From assembly GCF_019139675.1 (NCBI RefSeq), contig NZ_CP077077.1, positions 1,364,001 through 1,428,000 of the forward strand: DNA of 64,000 bases. The letters run 5' to 3'. This DNA comes from Pseudomonas maumuensis. GTDB lineage: Bacteria; Pseudomonadota; Gammaproteobacteria; Pseudomonadales; Pseudomonadaceae. How positions within the stretch are numbered: position 1 is the stretch's first letter; each line of letters starts with the position of its first letter. The position numbers and the translations under genes were made by a program. Positions 57,789 to 64,000 of the stretch are shown here, one piece after another. The notes under the pieces are model-generated. The model was not told the origin of the DNA and made no database searches. It saw nothing but the letters and a program-made list of their open reading frames with translations.

Positions 57789-58031
57789 GTGTCCGAAATT
57801 ACTTATGCGGTCATCGCCCTGGTGCTTTATGGGCTGCTGGACCGGTTCCTCAGGCCTTACCCGCTGCGCAAGTGGCTCGGGGTGGCGCTGGTAGTGCTCG
57901 GTGTTGGTGGTTGCGTCGTTGTCAGCCGGGCCCGTTTGTTCGGATTGGACCTGGGATTGCTGTCGGTCCTTGCTACGGGGTTGGGTGTGGGCCTGTTCGT
58001 GAGGCGGCGACGATTCGAGCAGATTGGCTGA
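57789..58031 (+). CDS. Small membrane protein, second of the unknown pair
   Basis: This 80-residue protein has three hydrophobic stretches (about residues 5-18, 28-46 and 52-69) and a basic end (RRRRFEQIG), so it is predicted to sit in the inner membrane with the tail inside. The GTG at 57789 has GGGAGG 6-11 bases upstream. The family is not recognised. Tight spacing behind the 159-residue gene suggests shared function. Confidence 0.65.
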   Translation: MSEITYAVIALVLYGLLDRFLRPYPLRKWLGVALVVLGVGGCVVVSRARLFGLDLGLLSVLATGLGVGLFVRRRRFEQIG

Positions 58032-58366
58032 TGCTTTGTCCGCATCTTGGCTTTTTGCATCGTGCAGCGGGGCAGTTTGTGACTGTAGTTCCGCTGCCAC
58101 CGATTCGTGTCGTGCTTTAAGGCCTTTCAATGCGCGGCAGGTTCTGCGAGGTGGCTGTACGGGTAGGTTGTGTCGATCCATGCGGATCAGAGGTGCCTGT
58201 AACGATTTAGCAGCCGGTTCAATACACTTAGTTATTGGGGAGCAACTTGTTAGTTATCCCCAGCACAACTAGTGCGCCTGTACTAACGCCTTTCATTCTC
58301 ACGCCTATTTCCCGTATGATCCGCGCGCCATCCGTTTGATGGTGGATCATGGACTAAAGGATTTTT
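58032..58366. other. Gene-free region before the small lipoprotein
   Basis: I find no convincing gene in these 335 bp. TATGAT at 58315-58320 is a good -10 for the lipoprotein gene, with a weak -35 (TTCATT) 17 bp upstream. A repeat, TTAGTTATTGGGG and TTAGTTATCCCC, brackets 58228-58262 and could pair through GGGGA and TCCCC. Confidence 0.5.
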
Positions 58367-58558
58367 ATGAAAAAGCTGATCAAAGCTACTGTCGCTGTTG
58401 CTGTCGTTTCGGGCGTTGCCCTGCTGTCCGGCTGCACCGGCCAGGTCTACAACCAGCCTAAGAACTGCTCGTACGACTACCTGTTCCACCCATCGGTTTC
58501 CATCTCCAAGATCATCGGCGGCTGCGGCCCGATCGATAAACTGCCTCAGCAGCAGTAA
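58367..58558 (+). CDS. YhfL-like small lipoprotein (DUF4223)
   Basis: This 63-residue protein has a lipoprotein signal with lipobox LLSGC (Cys near residue 23) and a short mature part NCSYDYLFHPSVSISKIIGG, which matches the tiny YhfL/DUF4223 lipoproteins known from E. coli. Three further cysteines suggest one disulfide in the periplasm. Its function is unknown. A terminator follows 44 bp after the stop, so it is a single-gene unit. Confidence 0.85.
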   Translation: MKKLIKATVAVAVVSGVALLSGCTGQVYNQPKNCSYDYLFHPSVSISKIIGGCGPIDKLPQQQ

Positions 58559-58601
58559 TCTTGGGATTACCCTGATCCGGCCGTTCACGGCCTGATCCAA
58601 G

Positions 58602-58638
58602 ACCCCCGACCATGGATGTGGCCGGGGGTTTTTGTTTT
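58602..58638 (+). terminator. Terminator of the YhfL-like gene
   Basis: ACCCCCG (58602-58608) pairs with CGGGGGT (58623-58629), with a partly paired interior, and is followed by TTTTGTTTT. Confidence 0.9.
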
Positions 58639-58776
58639 CCGGGGCGTGGTAGCTTGTCGCGTGGCAACCTGTCGTCTTGACGCCCCGGCCCGCGTTTGTT
58701 TGTGCTGGCAATTCGGTTACAATCCGTAAATCGTTTCAGCCTTGTCGGTCAATCCGACCAAAGGCTGGCGCGTCCA

Positions 58777-58872
58777 ATGTCTCTCTGGCTGCTGAACAAT
58801 GATCACAACAAGCCTGCGCTGAAGAACATGGAATACCTGGGCCAGCCACAGGCCCACCCTCCGTTCTACTGA
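58777..58872 (+). CDS. Possible 31-residue leader peptide before mqo
   Basis: An open frame of 31 codons ([20 protein letters not shown]..., ending HPPFY) runs from ATG 58777 to TGA 58872 and stops 13 bp before the mqo ATG. About three quarters of its codons end in G or C, as in real genes here. The ribosome site is weak (AAAGG, 12 bases upstream). It could be a small gene or a leader peptide coupled to mqo. It has no recognised homologue. Confidence 0.4.
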   Translation: MSLWLLNNDHNKPALKNMEYLGQPQAHPPFY

Positions 58873-58885
58873 CTGGAATCGATCA

Positions 58886-60523
58886 ATGTTCAAGAAAGCT
58901 GGCAAGACCTTGCTGGGTCTGGCTGTCGCGGCGAGCTTCATGCAAGCGCACGCTGCCGACACCAAGAAAGTCGACGTGCTGCTGGTTGGCGGCGGCATCA
59001 TGAGCTCCACCCTGGCTGTCTGGCTCAACGAGCTGGAGCCAAGCTGGTCGATGGAGATGGTCGAGCGCCTGGACGGCGTCGCCGAAGAAAGCTCCAACGG
59101 CTGGAACAACGCCGGTACTGGCCACTCCGCGCTGGCCGAGCTGAACTACACCCCGGAAGACAAAGACGGCAACGTCAACATCACCAAGGCCATCGAGATC
59201 AACGAGTCGTTCCAGATCTCCCGCCAGTTCTGGGCCTGGCAGGTACGCCAGGGCGTGCTGAAGAACCCGCACTCGTTCATCAACACCACCCCGCACATGA
59301 GCTTCGTCTGGGGCGATGACAACATCAAGTTCCTGAAGAAGCGCTACGACGCCCTGCAGGCCAGCCCGCTGTTCCGCCCGATGCAGTATTCCGAGGACCA
59401 CGCGCAGATCGCCAAGTGGGTCCCGCTGATGATGGAAGGCCGTGACCCGAACCAGAAGCTGGCGGTCACCTGGACTCCGATCGGCACCGACGTCAACTTC
59501 GGCGAGATCACCCGCCAGTTCGTTGGCAGCCTGCAGACCAAAGAGAACTTCGACCTGAAGCTCTCCACCGAAGTGCAGGACATCACCCGCAACGAAGACG
59601 GCTCCTGGCACGTCGAGTACAAGAACCTGAAGGACGGTACCGTATCGGCCACCGACGCCAAGTTCCTGTTCATCGGTGCCGGCGGCGGCGCGCTGAAGCT
59701 GCTGCAGAAGTCGGGCATCCCCGAGGCCAAGGAATACGCAGGCTTCCCGGTAGGTGGCTCGTTCCTGGTGACCGAGAACCCGACCGTTGCCATGCAGCAC
59801 ATGGCCAAGGCCTACGGCATCGCCTCGACCGGCGCGCCACCCATGTCGGTACCGCACCTGGACACCCGCGTGCTGGACGGCAAGCGTGTGATCCTGTTCG
59901 GGCCATTCGCCACCTTCTCGACCAAGTTCCTGAAGAACGGCTCGTACCTGGACCTGCTGAGCAGCACCACCACCCACAACGTCTGGCCGATGGCCCGCGT
60001 CGGCATCGACCAGTACCCGTTGGTCGAGTACCTCGCCGGCCAGCTGATGCAGTCCGACGACGACCGTTTCGCCGCCCTGCAGACCTACTTCCCGAACGCC
60101 AAGAAGGAAGACTGGAAGCTGTGGCAGGCCGGTCAGCGCGTGCAGATCATCAAGCGTGACGAAGAGAAGGGCGGCGTGCTGAAGCTGGGCACCGAGGTCG
60201 TGGCTTCCCAGGACCGTACCATCGCCGGCCTGCTGGGCGCCTCGCCAGGTGCCTCGACCGCCGCGCCGATCATGCTCAACGTGCTCGAAACCGTGTTCAA
60301 GGAGAAGGTCGCCACCCCTGAGTGGCAGGCCAAGATCAAGGAGATCGTGCCGAGCTACGGTACCAAGCTGAACGCATCGGCCGCCGCCACTCAGAAAGAG
60401 TGGGACTACACCGCCGAAGTGCTGCAGCTGGAGAAGCCGCCGGTGCTCGATCAGAGCGTCAAGACCAGCGCCGCCCCAGGCGCACCGGTCGAGAGCAAGC
60501 CTGCGAACGACATGGCGCTGTAA
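58886..60523 (+). CDS. mqo: Malate:quinone oxidoreductase
   Basis: This 545-residue FAD enzyme oxidises malate to oxaloacetate at the inner membrane and passes electrons to quinone, replacing or supplementing malate dehydrogenase in the TCA cycle. The FAD motif is [20 protein letters not shown] near residue 28; [19 protein letters not shown] and [16 protein letters not shown] are Mqo signatures. The first 22 residues ([20 protein letters not shown], then AHA-AD) look like a Sec signal peptide, as in the subgroup of Pseudomonas Mqo proteins that carry one. Pseudomonas has several mqo paralogues, and which one this is cannot be said. Two hairpins follow. Confidence 0.95.
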   Translation: MFKKAGKTLLGLAVAASFMQAHAADTKKVDVLLVGGGIMSSTLAVWLNELEPSWSMEMVERLDGVAEESSNGWNNAGTGHSALAELNYTPEDKDGNVNITKAIEINESFQISRQFWAWQVRQGVLKNPHSFINTTPHMSFVWGDDNIKFLKKRYDALQASPLFRPMQYSEDHAQIAKWVPLMMEGRDPNQKLAVTWTPIGTDVNFGEITRQFVGSLQTKENFDLKLSTEVQDITRNEDGSWHVEYKNLKDGTVSATDAKFLFIGAGGGALKLLQKSGIPEAKEYAGFPVGGSFLVTENPTVAMQHMAKAYGIASTGAPPMSVPHLDTRVLDGKRVILFGPFATFSTKFLKNGSYLDLLSSTTTHNVWPMARVGIDQYPLVEYLAGQLMQSDDDRFAALQTYFPNAKKEDWKLWQAGQRVQIIKRDEEKGGVLKLGTEVVASQDRTIAGLLGASPGASTAAPIMLNVLETVFKEKVATPEWQAKIKEIVPSYGTKLNASAAATQKEWDYTAEVLQLEKPPVLDQSVKTSAAPGAPVESKPANDMAL

Positions 60524-60532
60524 GGCCCATGG

Positions 60533-60595
60533 TTGCCGGGCTTGCCCGGCAACACCAACCACGAGGATCGCCCCTGGCGGCCTCGTGGTTTTTTT
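60533..60595 (+). terminator. Tandem hairpins ending mqo
   Basis: TTGCCGGGC (60533-60541) faces GCCCGGCAA (60544-60552). A second, longer hairpin, AACCACGAGG (60557-60566) with CCTCGTGGTT (60581-60590), is followed by TTTTT and is the likely terminator. Confidence 0.88.
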
Positions 60596-60644
60596 GTGCC
60601 TGGACTATCGATGGAAACGGCTCTCGCCGCTGGCAGGCCGGGGT

Positions 60645-60953
60645 TCAACGCTGCTCGAGAATGCTGCCCAGCAACCCTGGAAAACGGCTTTCGAGCTCAT
60701 CGCTGCGCAACGAGTTCATGTGCGTGGTACCGACATTGCGGGTGTACACCAGCCCCGAGTCACGCAGTACACGGAAGTGGTGGGACATGCTCGACTTGGG
60801 CCGGCCGCCGTCCAGCTCGCCGCAGCTGGCTTCGGCGACACCCGCCAGGCGCCTCACGATATCCATGCGCACAGGGTCGCTCAGGGCATAGAGCAGGCGC
60901 TCCAGCGTCAGGTCTTCAGGGTTGGGGTGGGTATAGGCTCGCATGGTCGACAT
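60645..60953 (-). CDS. ArsR-family transcriptional regulator
   Basis: This 102-residue winged-helix protein has the ArsR/SmtB pattern: LERLLYALSDPVRMDIVRRL, then CGELDGGRPKSSMSHHFRVLRDSGLV as the recognition helix and wing. Only one Cys (Cys44) lies near the recognition helix and no CxC metal site is present, so an organic or redox signal is more likely than a metal. The ATG at 60953 begins MSTMRAYTHPNPEDL; a second ATG three codons on is possible. It is divergent from xenA with 78 bp between, so it is the obvious regulator of xenA. Confidence 0.88.
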   Translation of the reverse strand: MSTMRAYTHPNPEDLTLERLLYALSDPVRMDIVRRLAGVAEASCGELDGGRPKSSMSHHFRVLRDSGLVYTRNVGTTHMNSLRSDELESRFPGLLGSILEQR

Positions 60954-60965
60954 GATAACGGGGGT

Positions 60966-60999
60966 TTCACAAATTGCCATAGTTCGAATATGATCGAAC
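60966..60999 (+). promoter_or_regulatory. xenA promoter with overlapping operator
   Basis: TTCACA (60966-60971) and TATGAT (60989-60994) are spaced by exactly 17 bp, a good sigma-70 promoter for xenA. A perfect inverted repeat, GTTCGA (60982-60987) and TCGAAC (60994-60999) with a 6-base spacer, covers the -10 box. A bound ArsR dimer would block initiation, so repression relieved by an inducer is predicted. Confidence 0.7.
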
Positions 61000-61031
61000 A
61001 ATCGTATCCACCCCATCCCTGGAGTCACCTC

Positions 61032-62123
61032 ATGGCCGCATTGTTCGAACCCTATACCCTCAAAGACGTCACCCTGCGCAACCGCATCGCCATTCCGCCG
61101 ATGTGCCAGTACATGGCCGAAGATGGCCTGATCAATGACTGGCACCAGGTGCATTACGCGGGCCTGGCCCGTGGTGGCGCTGGCCTGGTGGTGGTCGAGG
61201 CCACCGCCGTTTCGCCGGAAGGGCGCATCACCCCCGGCTGCGCCGGGATCTGGAACGACACCCAGGCCCAGGCGTTCGTGCCGGTGGTCAAGGCGATCAA
61301 GGCCGCCGGTTCCGTGCCGGGCATCCAGATCGCCCACGCCGGGCGCAAGGCCAGCGCCAACCGCCCCTGGGAAGGTGACGACCACATCGCCGCCGACGAT
61401 GCCCGCGGCTGGGACACCATCGCCCCATCCGCCATCGCCTTCGGCAGTCACCTGCCGAAAGTGCCGAAAGCCATGACCCTGGACGATATCGCCCGGGTCA
61501 AGCAGGACTTCGTCGATGCCGCACGGCGTGCCCGCGATGCCGGTTTCGAATGGATCGAGCTGCATTTTGCCCATGGTTATCTGGGCCAGAGCTTCTTCTC
61601 CGAGCATTCCAACCAGCGCACCGATGCCTACGGCGGCAGCTTCGACAACCGCACGCGCTTCCTTTTGGAAACCCTGGCCGCTGTACGTGAAGTGTGGCCG
61701 GAGAACCTGCCGCTGACCGCTCGCTTTGGCGTGCTGGAGTATGACGGCCGTGACGAGCAGACCCTGCAGGAATCCATTGAACTGGCGCGCCGGTTCAAGG
61801 CCGGTGGCCTGGACCTGCTGAGTGTCAGCGTTGGCTTTACCATTCCCGAGACCAACATCCCGTGGGGGCCGGCGTTCATGGGCCCGATCGCCGAACGTGT
61901 GCGTCGCGAGGCCAAGCTGCCGGTGACCTCGGCCTGGGGCTTCGGTACCCCGGAGCTGGCCGAAGGCGCGTTGCAGGCCAACCAGCTGGACCTGGTGTCG
62001 GTGGGGCGTGCGCACCTGGCTGACCCGCACTGGCCGTATGCCGCTGCCAAGGCCCTGGGCGTGGACAAGGCATCGTGGACCTTGCCAGCACCTTATGCGC
62101 ACTGGCTCGAGCGTTATCGCTGA
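61032..62123 (+). CDS. xenA: XenA, xenobiotic reductase (Old Yellow Enzyme family)
   Basis: This 363-residue FMN oxidoreductase matches P. putida XenA, which reduces enones and nitro compounds, including nitrate esters and TNT-type substrates, with NAD(P)H. It has the start MAALFEPYTLKDVTLRNRIA, Cys25 in IPPMCQYMAEDG (the residue that tunes the flavin), the active-site pair in WIELHFAHGYLGQSFFS (His178 and His181) and the C-terminal WTLPAPYAHWLERYR. The ATG at 61032 follows GGAG. It is divergent from the ArsR-type gene. Confidence 0.95.
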   Translation: MAALFEPYTLKDVTLRNRIAIPPMCQYMAEDGLINDWHQVHYAGLARGGAGLVVVEATAVSPEGRITPGCAGIWNDTQAQAFVPVVKAIKAAGSVPGIQIAHAGRKASANRPWEGDDHIAADDARGWDTIAPSAIAFGSHLPKVPKAMTLDDIARVKQDFVDAARRARDAGFEWIELHFAHGYLGQSFFSEHSNQRTDAYGGSFDNRTRFLLETLAAVREVWPENLPLTARFGVLEYDGRDEQTLQESIELARRFKAGGLDLLSVSVGFTIPETNIPWGPAFMGPIAERVRREAKLPVTSAWGFGTPELAEGALQANQLDLVSVGRAHLADPHWPYAAAKALGVDKASWTLPAPYAHWLERYR

Positions 62124-62131
62124 GTGAGGCA

Positions 62132-62150
62132 GGGGCCGCCACGCGGCCCC
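62132..62150. terminator. Hairpin between convergent xenA and the oxidase gene
   Basis: GGGGCCGC (62132-62139) pairs with GCGGCCCC (62143-62150) 8 bp after xenA and 5 bp before the convergent stop. Only a short T-run (CGTTT) follows on the plus strand. Confidence 0.75.
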
Positions 62151-62154
62151 CGTT

Positions 62155-63399
62155 TCAAAAGCGGCTCAATCGATAGGCGCTGATTTGCGGGCAGTCTTCG
62201 CCATTTACCAACCGCCCCATCCATTCCGCCGTCACCGCCGCCTGGGTCAGCCCCAAATGCTGGTGCCCGAACGCCAGCAACACCTTGCCATCGGCCACCC
62301 GATCGATCACCGGCAGTGAATCCGGCAACGAAGGCCGGAACCCCATCCACGGCGTTGCCCCCTCGGCATCCAGTTCGCGCCGGAACAAACCCTTGCTCAA
62401 CCTGTGCAGTTGCCACGCCCGCTGCATGCTCGGCGGCGCCTCGAGCCCGGCGAACTCCACCGTGCCGGCCAGGCGCAGGCCGTCGGCCATGGGCGTCATG
62501 ATGAACTTGCGCTCCAGCGAGGTGACGGCAAACGGCAGGCGCTGCTGCTCCGCCGGCAGCATCAGGTGGTAGCCGCGCTCGGTATCCAGGGGCACCCGCC
62601 GGCCGGTCAGGGTGGCGGTGAGCTTGGCCGAGTGGGCACCGGTGCTGATCAACACCTGGCTGGCCTCGACGGGGCCCTGGTCGCTGGCAAGGCTGACGCC
62701 CTGACCATGCACCCGGCCGCCACTGACCTCGGCGCGCAGAAAGCGTACGCCGCTGACCCTTGCGGCGCTGAACAGTTCGCAGACCACTTGATAAGGGTCG
62801 AGGAAGTGACCGGTACGCGGGAAGAACAAACCACCCAGGATCGACGGGCTCAACTGCGGCGCAGCTTCGCTCACCGTCTCTGCCGACCACAGGTCCACGG
62901 GGACGCCCTGTGCCTGCATGCGGGCGCGCAGCGCCGCGAGGGCCTGGCGCGATTCATGGCGTTCGAACACCAGCAGCGACCCGTCTTCCTTGAGCAAGGG
63001 GCTGCGGTCGATGGATGCGAGCAGCCGTTGCCAGGCGCCAAGGCTGTTTTCATTCAACGCCCGAATGCCCGCCACGCTGCGCTGGAACGGCGCCGGGCGC
63101 AGGTTCAGCAGCAGCCGGGCGAACCAGGGCAGGGCGCGCGGCAGGTACTTCCAGTCCAGGCGCAGCGGGCCCATCGGGTCCAGCAGCATGGCTGGCAGGC
63201 GCTTGAGGATCGACAGGTCGGCGATGGGAAACACCTGCTCGGTGGCCAGGTGCCCGGCGTTGCCATACGAAGCGCCGTGGCCCGGTGCCTGGCGATCGAT
63301 CAGCAGCACCCGTCGGCCCTGGCGTGCCAGCTGCAGGGCGCAGGCGACGCCGACAATGCCGGCGCCGACCACGGCGATGTCCGTGTCAGTGGCGGTCAT
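62155..63399 (-). CDS. D-amino acid dehydrogenase-like FAD oxidoreductase (LhpB-like)
   Basis: This 414-residue flavoprotein begins with the FAD motif IAVVGAGIVGVACALQLARQ (residue 8 on) and RQAPGHGASYGNAG, and ends with LLAFGHQHLGLTQAAVTAEW, the DadA-type pattern. In P. putida the gene at this place next to a semialdehyde dehydrogenase oxidises cis-4-hydroxy-D-proline (LhpB). That identity is inferred from context and should be taken as likely, not shown; another D-amino acid is possible. The ATG at 63399 lies 3 bp after the stop of the upstream dehydrogenase, so the two are in one operon. Confidence 0.85.
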   Translation of the reverse strand: MTATDTDIAVVGAGIVGVACALQLARQGRRVLLIDRQAPGHGASYGNAGHLATEQVFPIADLSILKRLPAMLLDPMGPLRLDWKYLPRALPWFARLLLNLRPAPFQRSVAGIRALNENSLGAWQRLLASIDRSPLLKEDGSLLVFERHESRQALAALRARMQAQGVPVDLWSAETVSEAAPQLSPSILGGLFFPRTGHFLDPYQVVCELFSAARVSGVRFLRAEVSGGRVHGQGVSLASDQGPVEASQVLISTGAHSAKLTATLTGRRVPLDTERGYHLMLPAEQQRLPFAVTSLERKFIMTPMADGLRLAGTVEFAGLEAPPSMQRAWQLHRLSKGLFRRELDAEGATPWMGFRPSLPDSLPVIDRVADGKVLLAFGHQHLGLTQAAVTAEWMGRLVNGEDCPQISAYRLSRF

Positions 63400-63402
63400 G
63401 GT

Positions 63403-64000
63403 TCAGGCTTCCCGCTGGCCATCGAGCCGCCGCCGCAGGTGCAGCGGATTGGCCTGCTGCAATGCACCGGGCAGCAGGGCGTCGGGGAAGTCCTGGTAGC
63501 ACACCGGGCGCAGGAAGCGCAGGATCGCCGCAGTGCCCACCGAGGTACTGCGGGCGTCCGAGGTGGCCGGGAACGGGCCGCCATGGACCATGGCGTCGCT
63601 GACCTCGACCCCGGTCGGCCAGCCATTGACCAGGATCCGCCCGGCCTTGCGTTCGAGGGTCGGCAGCAGGCGGCGGGCGCTGTGCAGATCGGCCTCGTCC
63701 AGGTGCAGGGTGGCGGTCAGTTGGCCTTCCAGATGCTCGGCCACCTGACGGATTTGTTCATCGTTGTCGCATGCCACCACCAGTGAGGTAGCGCCGAACA
63801 CTTCGGCTTGCAGCGTAGGGTCGGCAAGAAACGCCTGCGCGGTGGTGACGAACAACTGAGCCTGGCACTGGTTCGACCCCTGTGCCGGCAGACCGCTCGC
63901 CGCGCACCGGGCGTTTTGGTTTTCGCTCAGTGCTGCTACGCCGCTGACGTAGGCACTGGCGATACCTGGGGTGAGCATGGTCTGCGCCGTGGCTTGTCGA
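63403..64000 (-). CDS. Aldehyde dehydrogenase, C-terminal part (partial)
   Basis: The last 198 codons are in the window and the rest lies beyond base 64000. FLADPTLQAEVFGATSLVV and GRILVNGWPTGVEVSDAMVH, then GPFPATSDARSTSVGTAAI, match the C-terminal half of alpha-ketoglutaric semialdehyde (2,5-dioxovalerate) dehydrogenases. The enzyme would oxidise the semialdehyde formed in hydroxyproline or sugar-acid breakdown to 2-oxoglutarate. It is transcribed before the LhpB-like gene. Confidence 0.88.
   Translation of the reverse strand, partial: RQATAQTMLTPGIASAYVSGVAALSENQNARCAASGLPAQGSNQCQAQLFVTTAQAFLADPTLQAEVFGATSLVVACDNDEQIRQVAEHLEGQLTATLHLDEADLHSARRLLPTLERKAGRILVNGWPTGVEVSDAMVHGGPFPATSDARSTSVGTAAILRFLRPVCYQDFPDALLPGALQQANPLHLRRRLDGQREA

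Overview
The window is a stretch of Pseudomonas chromosome, almost certainly from the P. putida group. This rests on high GC and G/C-rich third codon positions, on recognisable proteins (OprL/Pal, an OprD-family porin, XenA, a McpU-like chemoreceptor, LivK/BraC), on P. putida-type REP palindromes (GGGAGCGGGCTTGCCCCGCGATG and relatives), and on gene order (livHK, rapA, mprF pair, initiator tRNAs, dinB, proS, aspS-yebC-ruvCAB-ybgC-tolQRAB-pal-cpoB-queE-queC, nadA, gcvR/dapA-bamC-purC, mqo, xenA). It is mostly vertically inherited core genome. I see no prophage, insertion sequence, integrase or CRISPR array.

Layout. 1-1585 (minus): end of a branched-chain amino acid ABC transporter (livH partial, livK). 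1945-5675: a DUF2288 protein, then a minus-strand tubulin/FtsZ-superfamily protein of about 727 residues standing alone, then a beta-hydroxyacid dehydrogenase. 5575-10943 (minus): an MHYT-GGDEF-EAL c-di-GMP enzyme and the RNA polymerase recycling ATPase RapA. 11068-12672 (plus): a lipoprotein and three small proteins. 12804-16738 (minus): an MprF-type aminoacyl-phosphatidylglycerol synthase overlapping a VirJ/AcvB-type hydrolase. 16987-17477: three initiator tRNA-fMet copies, each with its own terminator. 17682-22945: dinB with a LexA box, a lipoprotein, proS and an OprD-family porin.

23706-38651 (mostly plus): HIT protein, slyX, a membrane/cold-shock fusion (minus), a Dps-like ferritin, a ribbon-helix-helix protein, FmdB-like protein and aspS; then yebC-ruvCAB, ybgC-tolQRAB-pal-cpoB (Tol-Pal envelope system) and queE-queC (queuosine/preQ0 synthesis), followed by tRNA-Lys. 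38861-45827 (minus): an FAD amine-oxidase-like protein, a frameshifted amino acid permease, a dCache chemoreceptor and a second permease, probably for uptake, oxidation and sensing of amines or amino acids. 46244-56889: a YdgA-like protein, nadA, a BepA-like protease, a TusA-like protein, PerM-like permease, bcp/gcvR (minus), and dapA-bamC-MBL hydrolase-purC.

56981-62123: tRNA-Ser(CGA), two unknown proteins in tandem, a YhfL-like lipoprotein, mqo with a 31-codon open frame just upstream, and a divergent arsR-type regulator/xenA pair with a clear operator over the xenA -10 box. The window ends in a minus-strand catabolic operon (aldehyde dehydrogenase and D-amino acid dehydrogenase) that resembles the P. 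putida hydroxyproline pathway.

The least ordinary items are the lone tubulin-like gene, the perfect 16-bp palindrome between livK and the DUF2288 gene, the xenA operator/promoter overlap, the two-gene unknown pair after tRNA-Ser, the 31-codon frame before mqo and the frameshifted permease. Nothing here proves a new multi-gene system; the tubulin-like protein is the best candidate for undescribed biology.
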